Below, one piece after another: positions 36,106 through 44,736 of a stretch of 64,000 nt of DNA (position 1 is the first letter of the stretch; every line of letters starts with the position of its first letter). Under the pieces are notes generated by a model. That model searched no databases. It worked only from the letters and a program-made list of their open reading frames with translations, and was not told where the DNA came from. The position numbers were made by a program, and so were the translations under genes. Source of the DNA: WTFY01 sp965220875 (GTDB lineage: Bacteria; Pseudomonadota; Gammaproteobacteria; UBA4575); assembly GCA_965220875.1 (NCBI GenBank), contig OZ244849.1, positions 1,178,001 to 1,242,000 of the forward strand. The letters run 5' to 3'.

Positions 36106-36278
36106 GGAAGCGTGCGGGTTTCGAGTGATGTGGAGGGATGCTATGGGCGCGTATGATGCAGTGATCCGGCGGATTCATGCAAGTCCTTGACCGCTGTGCC
36201 GGGCCTGTCCGGTCTGGATGGTCCGGCATGGGGTTTCAGCACGGATACCGGATCCTGACCGGTGCGACCGGCTGAACC

Positions 36279-37784
36279 TCAGTGCCTGCGCCGGGTGGCC
36301 TGTTGCAGCAAAAACTGTGTCAGCAGGGGGACCGGCCGGCCGGTTGCGCCCTTCCTCTTGCCCTGGCTGTGCCAGGCGATCCCGGCAATGTCCAGGTGCG
36401 CCCAGCGAAAGGCTTCGGTGAACCGGGAAAGGAAACAGGCGGCAGTGATTGTGCCGGCCCAGCGCCCCCCGATATTGGCCATGTCGGCAAAATTGCTGTC
36501 AAGCTGGGGCTGGTAATCGTCCCAAAGCGGCAGTCTCCATGCACGGTCCCCGCTGTGTTCCCCGGCTTCGAGCAGGCTGCTGACCAGGGGCTCGTCATTG
36601 CTCATCAGTCCCGCCGGAACATGGCCCAGCGCCACCACGCAAGCCCCGGTCAGAGTGGCGATGTCAATCACCAGCTCGGGCTTGAACCTTTTGGCGTAAG
36701 TCAGCGCATCACAGAGCACCAGGCGGCCTTCCGCATCGGTATTCAGGATCTCCACAGTCTGCCCGGACATCGTATTGACGACGTCCCCGGGGCGTGAAGC
36801 CTTGCCACCCGGCATGTTTTCCGCGCAGGCCAGGATGCCGACAACATTCATGGGCATATCCAGCATGCAGCATGCCTTGATGGTTCCCAGCACGCTGCCG
36901 GCCCCGCACATGTCGAACTTCATTTCATCCATGGCACTGCCGGGCTTCAGTGAAATTCCGCCTGTATCGAAGGTGATGCCTTTGCCTATCAGCACGACCG
37001 GTCGTTGACCGGGCCTGGCACCACGGTATTCCATGCATACCAGCTTCGCGGGCTGTGCGCTTCCGTGCGTGACGGAAAGAAAGGCTCCCATGCCCAGTTT
37101 TCTCATCTGGGCCTCTCCCAGGACCGTGACCCGGAGATTCGGATAATCCCTTTTCAGGCTCCTGGCCTGCCTGGCCAGGTAGGAAGGGGTACAGATGTTT
37201 CCCGGAAGGTTGCCCAGGTCTTTCGTCAGTTTCATCCCGCCCGCGATGGCTTCACCTGACGCGATGCCCTGCCGGATCCGGCGGGTTTCAGCCGCCCGGC
37301 TGGCCAGGAATTTCATTGTCTTCGGGGAAGCCTTGCCCGAGGAGGCCCCGGACTTGGTCCGGGTATAGGTGTAGAGGGTATCCTGCGTGGCGACGATGCT
37401 TGCCTGCACCCGGCTTTTGGTGTCTGCACTGGGCACAGGCATTTCGGCCAGGTCGTTGATCACGCTGCCGGCGCCGCGCGCTTTCGCCTCGGACACGGCG
37501 GCTGACAGGGCTCGCTGAAGGGTATGGATCGTGAACCGGTCCCGTTTTCCACAGCCGGCCACGATGATGCATGCATGCCGGGTGCGGCTTGAGTCCTGAA
37601 GGGTCGTGACCTGTCCGGGTGTGGCACGGAGGGCACCCCGGCTGAAGGAATCTGACAGCAGGTCCTGATAGAGTGTATCCAGCTTTTTTCCGGCAGGACT
37701 GAATTCTCCGGACTCGAACATTCCTACGATGACACAGTCCGCGGTTTCTTTTTCGATCGGTGCGGTTTTGGCGATGAATTTCAT
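36279..37784 (-). CDS. pepA: Leucyl aminopeptidase PepA
   Basis: M17 dinuclear metal aminopeptidase that removes N-terminal Leu and others. 501 residues. The family signature NTDAEGRL is at 348-355; the catalytic Lys and metal acids are in LIGKGITFDTGGISLKP and the DMCGAGSV region. In E. coli PepA also binds DNA for XerCD site-specific recombination and carAB control; xerD is 3 kb away. ATG 37784 has a GAGGAG ribosome site. Divergent from lptF, as in E. coli. Confidence 0.97.
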   Translation of the reverse strand: MKFIAKTAPIEKETADCVIVGMFESGEFSPAGKKLDTLYQDLLSDSFSRGALRATPGQVTTLQDSSRTRHACIIVAGCGKRDRFTIHTLQRALSAAVSEAKARGAGSVINDLAEMPVPSADTKSRVQASIVATQDTLYTYTRTKSGASSGKASPKTMKFLASRAAETRRIRQGIASGEAIAGGMKLTKDLGNLPGNICTPSYLARQARSLKRDYPNLRVTVLGEAQMRKLGMGAFLSVTHGSAQPAKLVCMEYRGARPGQRPVVLIGKGITFDTGGISLKPGSAMDEMKFDMCGAGSVLGTIKACCMLDMPMNVVGILACAENMPGGKASRPGDVVNTMSGQTVEILNTDAEGRLVLCDALTYAKRFKPELVIDIATLTGACVVALGHVPAGLMSNDEPLVSSLLEAGEHSGDRAWRLPLWDDYQPQLDSNFADMANIGGRWAGTITAACFLSRFTEAFRWAHLDIAGIAWHSQGKRKGATGRPVPLLTQFLLQQATRRRH

Positions 37785-37799
37785 GGATCTCCTCTATAC

Positions 37800-37831
37800 T
37801 TGGGAACTGGTATTTCCATTATTGCTAAAAT
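37800..37831 (+). promoter_or_regulatory. Candidate promoter for lptF-lptG
   Basis: TTGGGA (37800-37805) and extended -10 TGC-TAAAAT (37823-37831) with a 20-bp spacer, a little long for a -35/-10 pair but the TGC extension could compensate. It lies in the 93-bp gap divergent from pepA. Confidence 0.4.
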
Positions 37832-37877
37832 CATGCTGTTTGTAACCTGCTGGCCGGAGTTCCTGGAATCCGGGTAA

Positions 37878-38948
37878 ATGATGCTTTCGATACTCAACCG
37901 ATATTTCTCGCGTGAGCTGGCCCTGAACTTTGTGGCCGTGAGCGCGGTCTTGCTTGCGGTCATTGTCAGCAGGTCGTTCGGCTCCCTGCTTACAAAAGTG
38001 ATGGATGGCAAGCTTCCCGCGGACGTGGTGATGTCGATGCTGGGCCTGGGAATCCTGGATTCTTCGGTGCTGCTTGCTCCTTTTGCACTGCTGGTAACCG
38101 TTCTGCTCGTCCTGGGCCGTTTCTACCGGGACAGCGAGATATATGCCATGGGCTCGGGCGGTGTGGGGTTGTTCAGGCTGCTGGGACATGCATCCTTGTT
38201 CGTGCTGCCGGTCATTGCCGTATTGAGCTATGCCTCACTGTTCTCGGTTCCCGAAATTGCGTGGCAGATGGAGAAAGTCAAGCTTCAGGCAAAGGAGCGG
38301 ACCAGCCTGCTCGGTCTGGTACCGGGCCGGTTCGTGGAGGCGAGGCGCGGCGACTGGGTGATATTCGTGGAAGACACGGACCGGGAATCGGCCAGTGCCA
38401 GGAATATTTTCATCTATGACCGGCGCAAGGAAAGCGCCGTAGTCGAAACGGCCCGTTCGGTACACCAGGCCGGTCTGGACGAGCTGGGCGGCGAATCCCT
38501 GATTCTGAATGAGGGCAGGCGCTACGAAGGGCTCGAAGGGCAGACAGGGTTCAGGGTCGTCACGTTCGAGCAGCATGCGGTACGCATCCCCGAGCTGGGT
38601 ATCTCGGTGGACCGGCTTGAGCCCGAGTTCATGTCCATCATGGAACTGGTTCGTTCCGGCAGGACGGAGGATCACGCGGAGTTGCAGTGGCGCCTGTCCA
38701 TACCGCTGGCGGCGGTTCTGCTGGTGGTGCTGGCATTCCCGCTGAGCGTTGTCAAGCCGCGTCAGGGGAGGTTTGCCAGGCTTGGCCTGGCGATTGTGAT
38801 TTATCTCATCTATTCGAATTTGCTGATTCTGGCCGAGATATGGGTGGCGGACGGCAAGCTGCCCGTCTTCCCCGGCATGCTTGCGGTTCACGCAGTCATG
38901 GCCGTACTCATTGCAGGCCTCTTGCAGAAGCAAAGGATGACGGTCTAA
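37878..38948 (+). CDS. lptF: LptF, LPS export permease
   Basis: Inner-membrane permease of the LptB2FGC ABC machine that extracts LPS and passes it to LptC. 356 residues: three N-terminal membrane segments, a large periplasmic beta-jellyroll domain (about 120-270) and three C-terminal segments. Family blocks RYFSRELAL and the LGRFYRDSEIYAM region are visible. Start ATG 37878 or the second ATG 37881 (MLSILNRY). 3 nt before lptG. Confidence 0.93.
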   Translation: MMLSILNRYFSRELALNFVAVSAVLLAVIVSRSFGSLLTKVMDGKLPADVVMSMLGLGILDSSVLLAPFALLVTVLLVLGRFYRDSEIYAMGSGGVGLFRLLGHASLFVLPVIAVLSYASLFSVPEIAWQMEKVKLQAKERTSLLGLVPGRFVEARRGDWVIFVEDTDRESASARNIFIYDRRKESAVVETARSVHQAGLDELGGESLILNEGRRYEGLEGQTGFRVVTFEQHAVRIPELGISVDRLEPEFMSIMELVRSGRTEDHAELQWRLSIPLAAVLLVVLAFPLSVVKPRQGRFARLGLAIVIYLIYSNLLILAEIWVADGKLPVFPGMLAVHAVMAVLIAGLLQKQRMTV

Positions 38949-38951
38949 ACC

Positions 38952-40031
38952 ATGGACTTGATCAAGTCGTACGACTGGTACCTGGCGAGGAATGTGCTGG
39001 CCGGGACCTTGCTGGCCTTTGTGGCCCTGTTTTCAATCGATTCGGTGATAGACCTGATCAATGACCTGGAATTGCTCGACAAGCGCGGTTTCACGGTGCA
39101 GCATGTCATGCTGAAGCTGTTCCTGGGCATGCCCCAGCGCCTGTACGACCTGATGCCGACTTCCCTGCTGCTGGGTGCCCTGATCGGGCTCGGCAACCTG
39201 GCCGCACGGGGGGAGCTGGAGGCCATGCGCTCTGTGGGCATCAGCAGGCTGCGCATCCTCGGGTCCGTGCTGGCTGTCGGCACGGTGCTGGTAGTCATCA
39301 GCATGGGGGTGGGGGAGACCGTCGCACCCACTACGGAGGGATACTTGCGCAGTCTTCACAAGAGCAGCGACATGCACAAGATCTCGATCCGGTCCCGTCA
39401 CGGGCAGTGGGTACGTGACGGGAACCGCTTCATCAATATCAAGCAGATGTTTACCGACCGGCGGATGGCAGATATCCGGGTTTACGAAATGGACGAGGAC
39501 TACGCCCTCAAGCGGGTCAGCTTTGCCAGGGATGCAGTGTATGAAGACGGGGTCTGGAAACTGTCCCGGGTCCGCCACGACAGGATTTTGCAGGACGGTG
39601 TGGAGACTTCCGAGGTGGATGAGGAAACCTGGCAGCGCCTGGTTACCCCCGAACTGTTCAATGTCGTAAGCGTAAAGCCCGAGCATATGGCTGCCGGGCC
39701 GCTGAAGACCTATATCGAGTACCTGGACGCGAATGGAGTGGATTCAAGGCGGTACCAGCTGGCTTATTTCAACCGTTTCGCCGTACCCCTGTCCGGACTC
39801 GCCATGCTGCTGCTCGCGGTGCCGTTCGTGTTTCTTCCGTTGCGCACCGGAGGACTGGGCCAGCGTCTGGTGCTGGGGATCGGCATTGCCGTGGTCTTCG
39901 ACCTGCTGAGCCGGGTGCTGGGAAATGGCAGTGTAGTGTATGGCGCCCCGCCGCTGGTCGGCGCGTTCTCTCCCGTCCTGCTTGTGTCAGTCGTTGCAGC
40001 GGTCGTGTATCGGAAACTTGCCTGGATCTAG
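38952..40031 (+). CDS. lptG: LptG, LPS export permease
   Basis: Partner of LptF in the same transporter; 359 residues with the same 3 + periplasmic + 3 membrane layout. N-terminal IKSYDWYLARNVL, the coupling-helix area LMPTSLLLGALIGLGNLAARGELEAMRSVGIS (shown in parts here) and a C-terminal hydrophobic block are as in the family. It ends overlapping the RDD gene stop by 4 nt on the other strand. Confidence 0.94.
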   Translation: MDLIKSYDWYLARNVLAGTLLAFVALFSIDSVIDLINDLELLDKRGFTVQHVMLKLFLGMPQRLYDLMPTSLLLGALIGLGNLAARGELEAMRSVGISRLRILGSVLAVGTVLVVISMGVGETVAPTTEGYLRSLHKSSDMHKISIRSRHGQWVRDGNRFINIKQMFTDRRMADIRVYEMDEDYALKRVSFARDAVYEDGVWKLSRVRHDRILQDGVETSEVDEETWQRLVTPELFNVVSVKPEHMAAGPLKTYIEYLDANGVDSRRYQLAYFNRFAVPLSGLAMLLLAVPFVFLPLRTGGLGQRLVLGIGIAVVFDLLSRVLGNGSVVYGAPPLVGAFSPVLLVSVVAAVVYRKLAWI

Positions 40032-40456
40032 GTGCGGGTCAGACGGGTTCCGGATGCCCGGTCGTGCCAGGTGCGGTTTTCCGGATCAAATGCTGCCCAG
40101 ATATAGCCCAGGCCACACGGGATCCAGGAGACTGCGGCAACCATGAAACGCACGAAGGCTGATTTCCAGCTGATTCCGGAGCCGTCCAGGCAGGTCACCC
40201 TGAATTTCCATGCTTTCATGCCGAGCGTTTGTCCGCCGTGGGTCCAGGACCATGCAAAGAACAGGAAAGACAGCGTGAACAGGTAGCCCTGGTAGGCGAT
40301 AAACAAGTGATGCTCGGGGTGCAGCTTGAGCGGGATGACCACGACGAAGGATGCGAAAAACAGGAGGGTGGCCAGCAGCAGGGCGTCATACAGTATCGCG
40401 GCAAGACGGCGCGGCAAGGAAACGCTACGGTTGCTGGATGAATGATCCCTGTTCAT
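40028..40456 (-). CDS. RDD family small membrane protein
   Basis: 142 residues with three hydrophobic segments. The RDD-type N-terminus is RRLAAILYDALLLATLL, and GQTLGMKAWKFRV is the typical internal motif, with a charged WHDRASGT near the end. RDD proteins have unclear function; some may be ion exchangers. Convergent with lptG. A signal that it belongs to a pathway is absent. Confidence 0.8.
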   Translation of the reverse strand: MNRDHSSSNRSVSLPRRLAAILYDALLLATLLFFASFVVVIPLKLHPEHHLFIAYQGYLFTLSFLFFAWSWTHGGQTLGMKAWKFRVTCLDGSGISWKSAFVRFMVAAVSWIPCGLGYIWAAFDPENRTWHDRASGTRLTRT

Positions 40457-40769
40457 ATGCGGATAGAGTATAGGGCAGCATGTCCGTCCAGCGTGAAGTT
40501 TTCAAGGAAATCCAAGGGCATTGCAGCTCCGGCATCATTGATTTTGCCCTGTCAAATTCATACACTGCTCGGGATGCTTCGGATCAGGATTTGAAAATCA
40601 AAACTACGGGAATACTGCTGCTCATGACGTCTGAAACCGGGTAACACCGAGTTCTGCAAATGATTTCACGCCATTTTACTGTCGTTGATATCCCTGCGGT
40701 ACCCTCTCCTGTCTCGCGCCATCCGGCCTCTCACAGTTCGCGTCCATTCAGACCAGCAGGCCTTGAACC
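40457..40769. other. Intergenic gap between the RDD gene and xerD (313 bp)
   Basis: No ORF with family features, tRNA or clear terminator. The stretch is more AT-rich than its neighbours (for example 40541-40680, TTTGAAAATCAAAACTAC). The start regions of the divergent RDD and xerD genes lie at either end. I see no dif site. It likely holds promoters of both genes, which I cannot locate with confidence. Confidence 0.4.
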
Positions 40770-41687
40770 GTGAAGGACTCGGCAGCCGTGCTGGCATCAG
40801 ACGAGTCTGTCATCGAGGCGTTTCTGGACAGCATGTGGGTGGAGCATGGGCTGAGCGAGAACACCCTCGCTGCCTATCGCAACGACCTGCTCGGGCTGTC
40901 ACGCTGGCTGTCCCGTACCGCCACGTGCCTGGCCGATGCGCACCAGGACCACGTGCTGGATTACCTGTCCTATCGTGTGCAGCATGGCAGCAAGCCACGG
41001 ACTTCGGCAAGACTGCTGTCCAGCATTCGCCGTTTCTATCGATACCTGCTGAGGCAGGGGGTCGTGCAGAAAGACCCGTCGGAAAGGATTGAATTCCCCA
41101 AGCTGGGCCGTCCGCTTCCGGAAACCCTGACAGAGGAGGAAGTGGAAAAGCTGCTGGATGCGCCCGATGTGCGAAAGCCCCACGGGATACGGGACCGGGC
41201 CATGCTGGAAGTTCTTTATGCATGCGGGCTTCGCGTCAGCGAACTGGTGGCACTGACCTTGTACCAGGTCAACCTGAACCAGGGGGTCATCCGCGTCATG
41301 GGAAAGGGCAGCAAGGAACGTCTGGTACCGTATGGCGAACAGGCCTCAGAGTGGATTTCGGAATTCATCCGCCATGCCAGGCAGGATTTGCTCAAGCCCG
41401 GGCGGCAGTGTGATGCCCTGTTCGTGACAAACCGGGGAGCCGCCATGACGAGGCAGGCATTCTGGTACCTGGTGAGAAAGCATGCGTTACGGGTAGGGAT
41501 CGACAAGCACCTTTCCCCGCACACCCTGCGGCATGCCTTTGCCACACATCTTCTGAATCATGGCGCGGATTTGCGGGTTGTGCAGATGCTGCTCGGGCAC
41601 AGTGACCTGTCAACCACCCAGATCTATACTCACGTAGCACAGGTGCGGCTCCAGGAGCTGCACCGCAGACACCATCCCCGAGGGTAA
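40770..41687 (+). CDS. xerD: Tyrosine recombinase XerD
   Basis: With XerC resolves chromosome dimers at dif. 305 residues (E. coli 298). SAM-like N-terminal domain (VEHGLSENTLAAYRNDL), then the catalytic set: Arg in ACGLRVSEL, HxxR in SPHTLRHAFATHLL, His in LLGHSDLSTT and the nucleophile Y286 in QIYTHV. Start is GTG 40770, no clear ribosome site. Next to dsbC as in E. coli; recJ, which follows dsbC there, is absent. Confidence 0.95.
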   Translation: MKDSAAVLASDESVIEAFLDSMWVEHGLSENTLAAYRNDLLGLSRWLSRTATCLADAHQDHVLDYLSYRVQHGSKPRTSARLLSSIRRFYRYLLRQGVVQKDPSERIEFPKLGRPLPETLTEEEVEKLLDAPDVRKPHGIRDRAMLEVLYACGLRVSELVALTLYQVNLNQGVIRVMGKGSKERLVPYGEQASEWISEFIRHARQDLLKPGRQCDALFVTNRGAAMTRQAFWYLVRKHALRVGIDKHLSPHTLRHAFATHLLNHGADLRVVQMLLGHSDLSTTQIYTHVAQVRLQELHRRHHPRG

Positions 41688-41779
41688 TGCAGCCCGCTTG
41701 CCTCGAAATTTATTTTCCCGGGTGCGGTCATACGTATAGTACCATTCCGGGCTTCGGGGAAAATTAACTAGGAGTCAAC

Positions 41780-42514
41780 ATGCACCATCGCACAATGTTC
41801 GCGCTGTTTCTGGTTTGCTGTACCGCCCTGGTCTGGGCTGGCGAGGCCGAGGACATAGAAAATATCAGGCAGCGACTGGAACAGCTGGTTCCTGAAGAGC
41901 CATCGTCTATCCGGCCTTCTGCCATGCCGGGACTCTACGAGGTGATATTCGGAGCCGAGGTACTGTATCTCTCCGGAGACGGCCGCTACGGCCTGCAGGG
42001 TGATCTGATGGACCTGGAAGCGGGCAAGAACCTGAGCGAGGCTGCCCGGACAGGTGCCCGCAGACAGATGCTGGGCAAGCTTGACGAGTCTGAGATGATT
42101 GTCTTTTCGCCTGTCAGCCCGCGTCACACGCTCACTGTCTTTACGGACGTGGATTGCGGGTACTGCCGCAAGATGCATGCGGAGATGGATCAGTTGAACA
42201 GCTATGGCATCGCCGTGAGGTACCTGATGTTTCCGCGCGACGGGATTGGCTCGGTTTCGTACAAGAAATCCGTGAGCGTATGGTGCGCACCCGACCCGAA
42301 AGCAGCCATTACCCGGGCCAAGGCAGGAGAAGAAGTGGCCGAGGCGAGTTGCGAAAACCCGGTCCAGTCGCAGTGGCTTCTGGGACAGCAGATGGGTGTT
42401 ACGGGCACGCCTGCCCTGTTTACGGAAGAGGGTGTCCTGATAAGGGGCTACCGTCCTGCGAAGAACCTTGCTGCCATGCTCGATGAAATGGCAGAAAAAA
42501 GCCCGGCTCTTTGA
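41780..42514 (+). CDS. dsbC: Thiol:disulfide isomerase DsbC
   Basis: Periplasmic V-shaped dimer that corrects wrong disulfides, kept reduced by DsbD. 244 residues with signal peptide (cleavage about VWA|GEA), an N-terminal dimerisation domain, then a thioredoxin domain with CGYC at 126-129 and the cis-Pro TGTPALFT. A structural Cys pair (VWCAPD, ASCENP) matches E. coli. Good AGGAG before ATG 41780. Confidence 0.94.
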   Translation: MHHRTMFALFLVCCTALVWAGEAEDIENIRQRLEQLVPEEPSSIRPSAMPGLYEVIFGAEVLYLSGDGRYGLQGDLMDLEAGKNLSEAARTGARRQMLGKLDESEMIVFSPVSPRHTLTVFTDVDCGYCRKMHAEMDQLNSYGIAVRYLMFPRDGIGSVSYKKSVSVWCAPDPKAAITRAKAGEEVAEASCENPVQSQWLLGQQMGVTGTPALFTEEGVLIRGYRPAKNLAAMLDEMAEKSPAL

Positions 42515-42574
42515 GTCTCCAGTCAGTCCATGCTGCCTGAGCGGGCTGCCACCAGACAGAAGGGTAACAGCAGT

Positions 42575-42691
42575 CCGGCTCGCGCCGGGTTGGGGGACAA
42601 TCGCGAATACGGGCCTGCCGGACCGGCTGGGCGGCTGCATTCCACGAGGCGGCCTCCGGTGACAGGACGTGTACCGGCCTGCAGGGGCCGG
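42575..42691 (+). repeat. Two GC-rich hairpins downstream of dsbC
   Basis: In the 284-bp dsbC-parE gap are CCGGC-tcgc-GCCGG (42575-42588) and CCGGCC-6 nt-GGCCGG (42674-42691). Neither is followed by a U-run, so they are either rho-dependent or REP-like structures. No gene is visible in the gap. Confidence 0.45.
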
Positions 42692-42798
42692 ATGCCAAGG
42701 CAGTCCCGAAAGGATTTCATGCTGCCCGCAGCACCGGAATTTGCCGGCGGGTTGCCTTCGGTCCATTCCCCTTCGCAGTTCACCCGCGGAACCGGCTC

Positions 42799-44736
42799 AT
42801 GAAAGCGGCGTACGACGCGTCCGGAATCGAGGTATTGAGCGGACTGGATCCTGTGCGCAAGCATCCGGGGATGTACACGGACATCACCAGGCCCAACCAT
42901 CTTGCCCATGAACTGATTGACAACAGCGTGGACGAGGCCATTTCCGGCTACGCGAAGAACATAGACATCACGCTGCATGAGGACGGATCCCTCGAAGTTG
43001 ATGACGATGGGCGGGGCATGCCGGTAGACCTCCACCCGGAGCTGGGGCTGCCGGGGGTTGAAGTGGTGCTCTGCACCCTGCATGCCGGGGGGAAGTTTTC
43101 AGAGAAAAACTACAGTTACTCCGGCGGCCTGCACGGAGTCGGCGTATCGGTGGTCAATGCCCTGTCCGAGCATCTTGAGGTCTGGGTACGCAGGGAGGGC
43201 AAGGAATACAACATGGCCTTCAAGGGCGGCAGGAAGATTTCAGACCTGGAGATCATCGGCGCGGTCGCCAGGAAAAATTCCGGTACTACCATACGGTTTT
43301 GGCCTGACGCGGCCTATTTCGAAAGCAGCAATTTCTCGATCCCGAAGCTGCTGCATGTGTTGAAGGCCAAGGCTGTACTCTTTCCCGGCCTGAATGTCAG
43401 GTTCGATGACCGGCAGCACGGCAAGAAACATGAATGGTGTTACACGGGTGGGCTTCGGGACTACCTGCTGGATCGCGTGAGAGGCTACGAATGCCTTCCG
43501 GCCGATGGGTTTTGCGGGAGTTTCGAGGGCGAAAGGCAGGCCGCCGAGTGGGCACTGGTGTGGATGCCGGGGGACAGCGAGTGTCTGCAGGAAAGCTATG
43601 CCAACCTGGTTCCCACCCCCCAGGGCGGGACCCATGTGATGGGTCTGCGCGCCGGGCTGACCGAGGCCCTGCGTGAATTTTGCGAGTTCAGAAAGCTTGC
43701 GCCCAGGGGTGTCAGGCTTGCACCGGATGATGTCTGGGAGAGGCTCAGCTACGTCCTTTCGGTTCGAATCCGGGATCCCCAGTTTGCAGGGCAGACGAAA
43801 GAGCGTCTGGGCTCGAAGGAAACCACCCAGTTCGTTTCCGGAGTCGCCAAGGATTCATTCAGCCAGTGGCTCAACCTGAACTCGGCGGCCGGAGAGCAGA
43901 TTGCACGCCTGGTGATCAGTCGTGCCGAACTGCGGCTGAAGCGGAACAAAAAAATCGTGCGCAAGAAGGCAGTCGCCGGTCCCACCCTCCCCGGGAAGCT
44001 GATCGACTGCAGCTCCGAGGACCTGTCCTGTACCGAGCTGTTTCTGGTCGAAGGTGATTCGGCGGGAGGCTCTGCCAAGCAGGCCAGGGACCGCATCTTC
44101 CAGGCCGTCATGCCACTGCGGGGGAAAATTCTGAATACCTGGGAAATCGCTTCCGAGCAGGTCCTGGCATCACAGGAGATCCACGATATCTCGGTTGCGA
44201 TTGGAGTTGAGCCTTCAAGCCAGGACCTCAGTGGCTTGCGCTACGGGAAAATCTGTGTGCTGGCGGATGCCGATCCGGATGGCATGCACATCGCAACCCT
44301 GCTGTGTGCGCTGTTCCTGCAGCATTTCCGCAAGCTTGTCGAGGCCGGCCATGTCTACATCGCCATGCCGCCTCTGTACCGCATCGATGCCGGCAAGGAA
44401 GTGTTCTATGCCCTCGACTACGAGGAACGCCAGGGTGTTCTGGACCGACTTGAGGCGGAAAAGAAAACAGGCAAGACCATGATTACCCGTTTCAAGGGCC
44501 TGGGCGAGATGAGTCCCATGCAGTTGCGTGAGTCCACCATGGCAGTGGACAGCCGGCGCCTGGTGCAGCTTTCATGCTCCAGTCCGGGCAGGACGTTCCA
44601 GATCATGGACATGCTGCTGGCGAAGAAACGTGCCGCGGACCGCCGGGAATGGCTGGAAAGGAAAGGCAACCTGGCCGGTGACCGGGACGCGCTTGACTTG
44701 CCCGGGACCGGCTTGACAGGAACCCGGAAGACGTGA
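42799..44736 (+). CDS. parE: DNA topoisomerase IV subunit B
   Basis: ATPase subunit of the decatenase that separates daughter chromosomes. 645 residues. The GHKL ATP site has the ELIDNSVDEA, DDDGRGMPVD and GLHGVGVSVVNALS motifs; TOPRIM has EGDSAGGSAKQARDR and the acidic ADADPDGMHI triad. That Asp-Pro variant and LCALFLQHF follow ParE rather than GyrB. Overlaps parC by 4 nt (GTGA). Confidence 0.96.
   Translation: MKAAYDASGIEVLSGLDPVRKHPGMYTDITRPNHLAHELIDNSVDEAISGYAKNIDITLHEDGSLEVDDDGRGMPVDLHPELGLPGVEVVLCTLHAGGKFSEKNYSYSGGLHGVGVSVVNALSEHLEVWVRREGKEYNMAFKGGRKISDLEIIGAVARKNSGTTIRFWPDAAYFESSNFSIPKLLHVLKAKAVLFPGLNVRFDDRQHGKKHEWCYTGGLRDYLLDRVRGYECLPADGFCGSFEGERQAAEWALVWMPGDSECLQESYANLVPTPQGGTHVMGLRAGLTEALREFCEFRKLAPRGVRLAPDDVWERLSYVLSVRIRDPQFAGQTKERLGSKETTQFVSGVAKDSFSQWLNLNSAAGEQIARLVISRAELRLKRNKKIVRKKAVAGPTLPGKLIDCSSEDLSCTELFLVEGDSAGGSAKQARDRIFQAVMPLRGKILNTWEIASEQVLASQEIHDISVAIGVEPSSQDLSGLRYGKICVLADADPDGMHIATLLCALFLQHFRKLVEAGHVYIAMPPLYRIDAGKEVFYALDYEERQGVLDRLEAEKKTGKTMITRFKGLGEMSPMQLRESTMAVDSRRLVQLSCSSPGRTFQIMDMLLAKKRAADRREWLERKGNLAGDRDALDLPGTGLTGTRKT

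Noticed and set aside
35104..36156. 350-codon plus-strand frame opposite valS
   Set aside because: Shadow of valS, whose HIGH and KMSKS motifs are intact.
36197..36228. TGCCGG...CCGGCA inverted repeat upstream of valS
   Set aside because: Only six bp, 20-nt loop, in a GC-rich stretch; expected by chance.
42530..42802. Short plus-strand frame in the dsbC-parE gap
   Set aside because: 90 codons, Arg/Pro/Gly-rich, no ribosome site; overlaps GC-rich hairpins.
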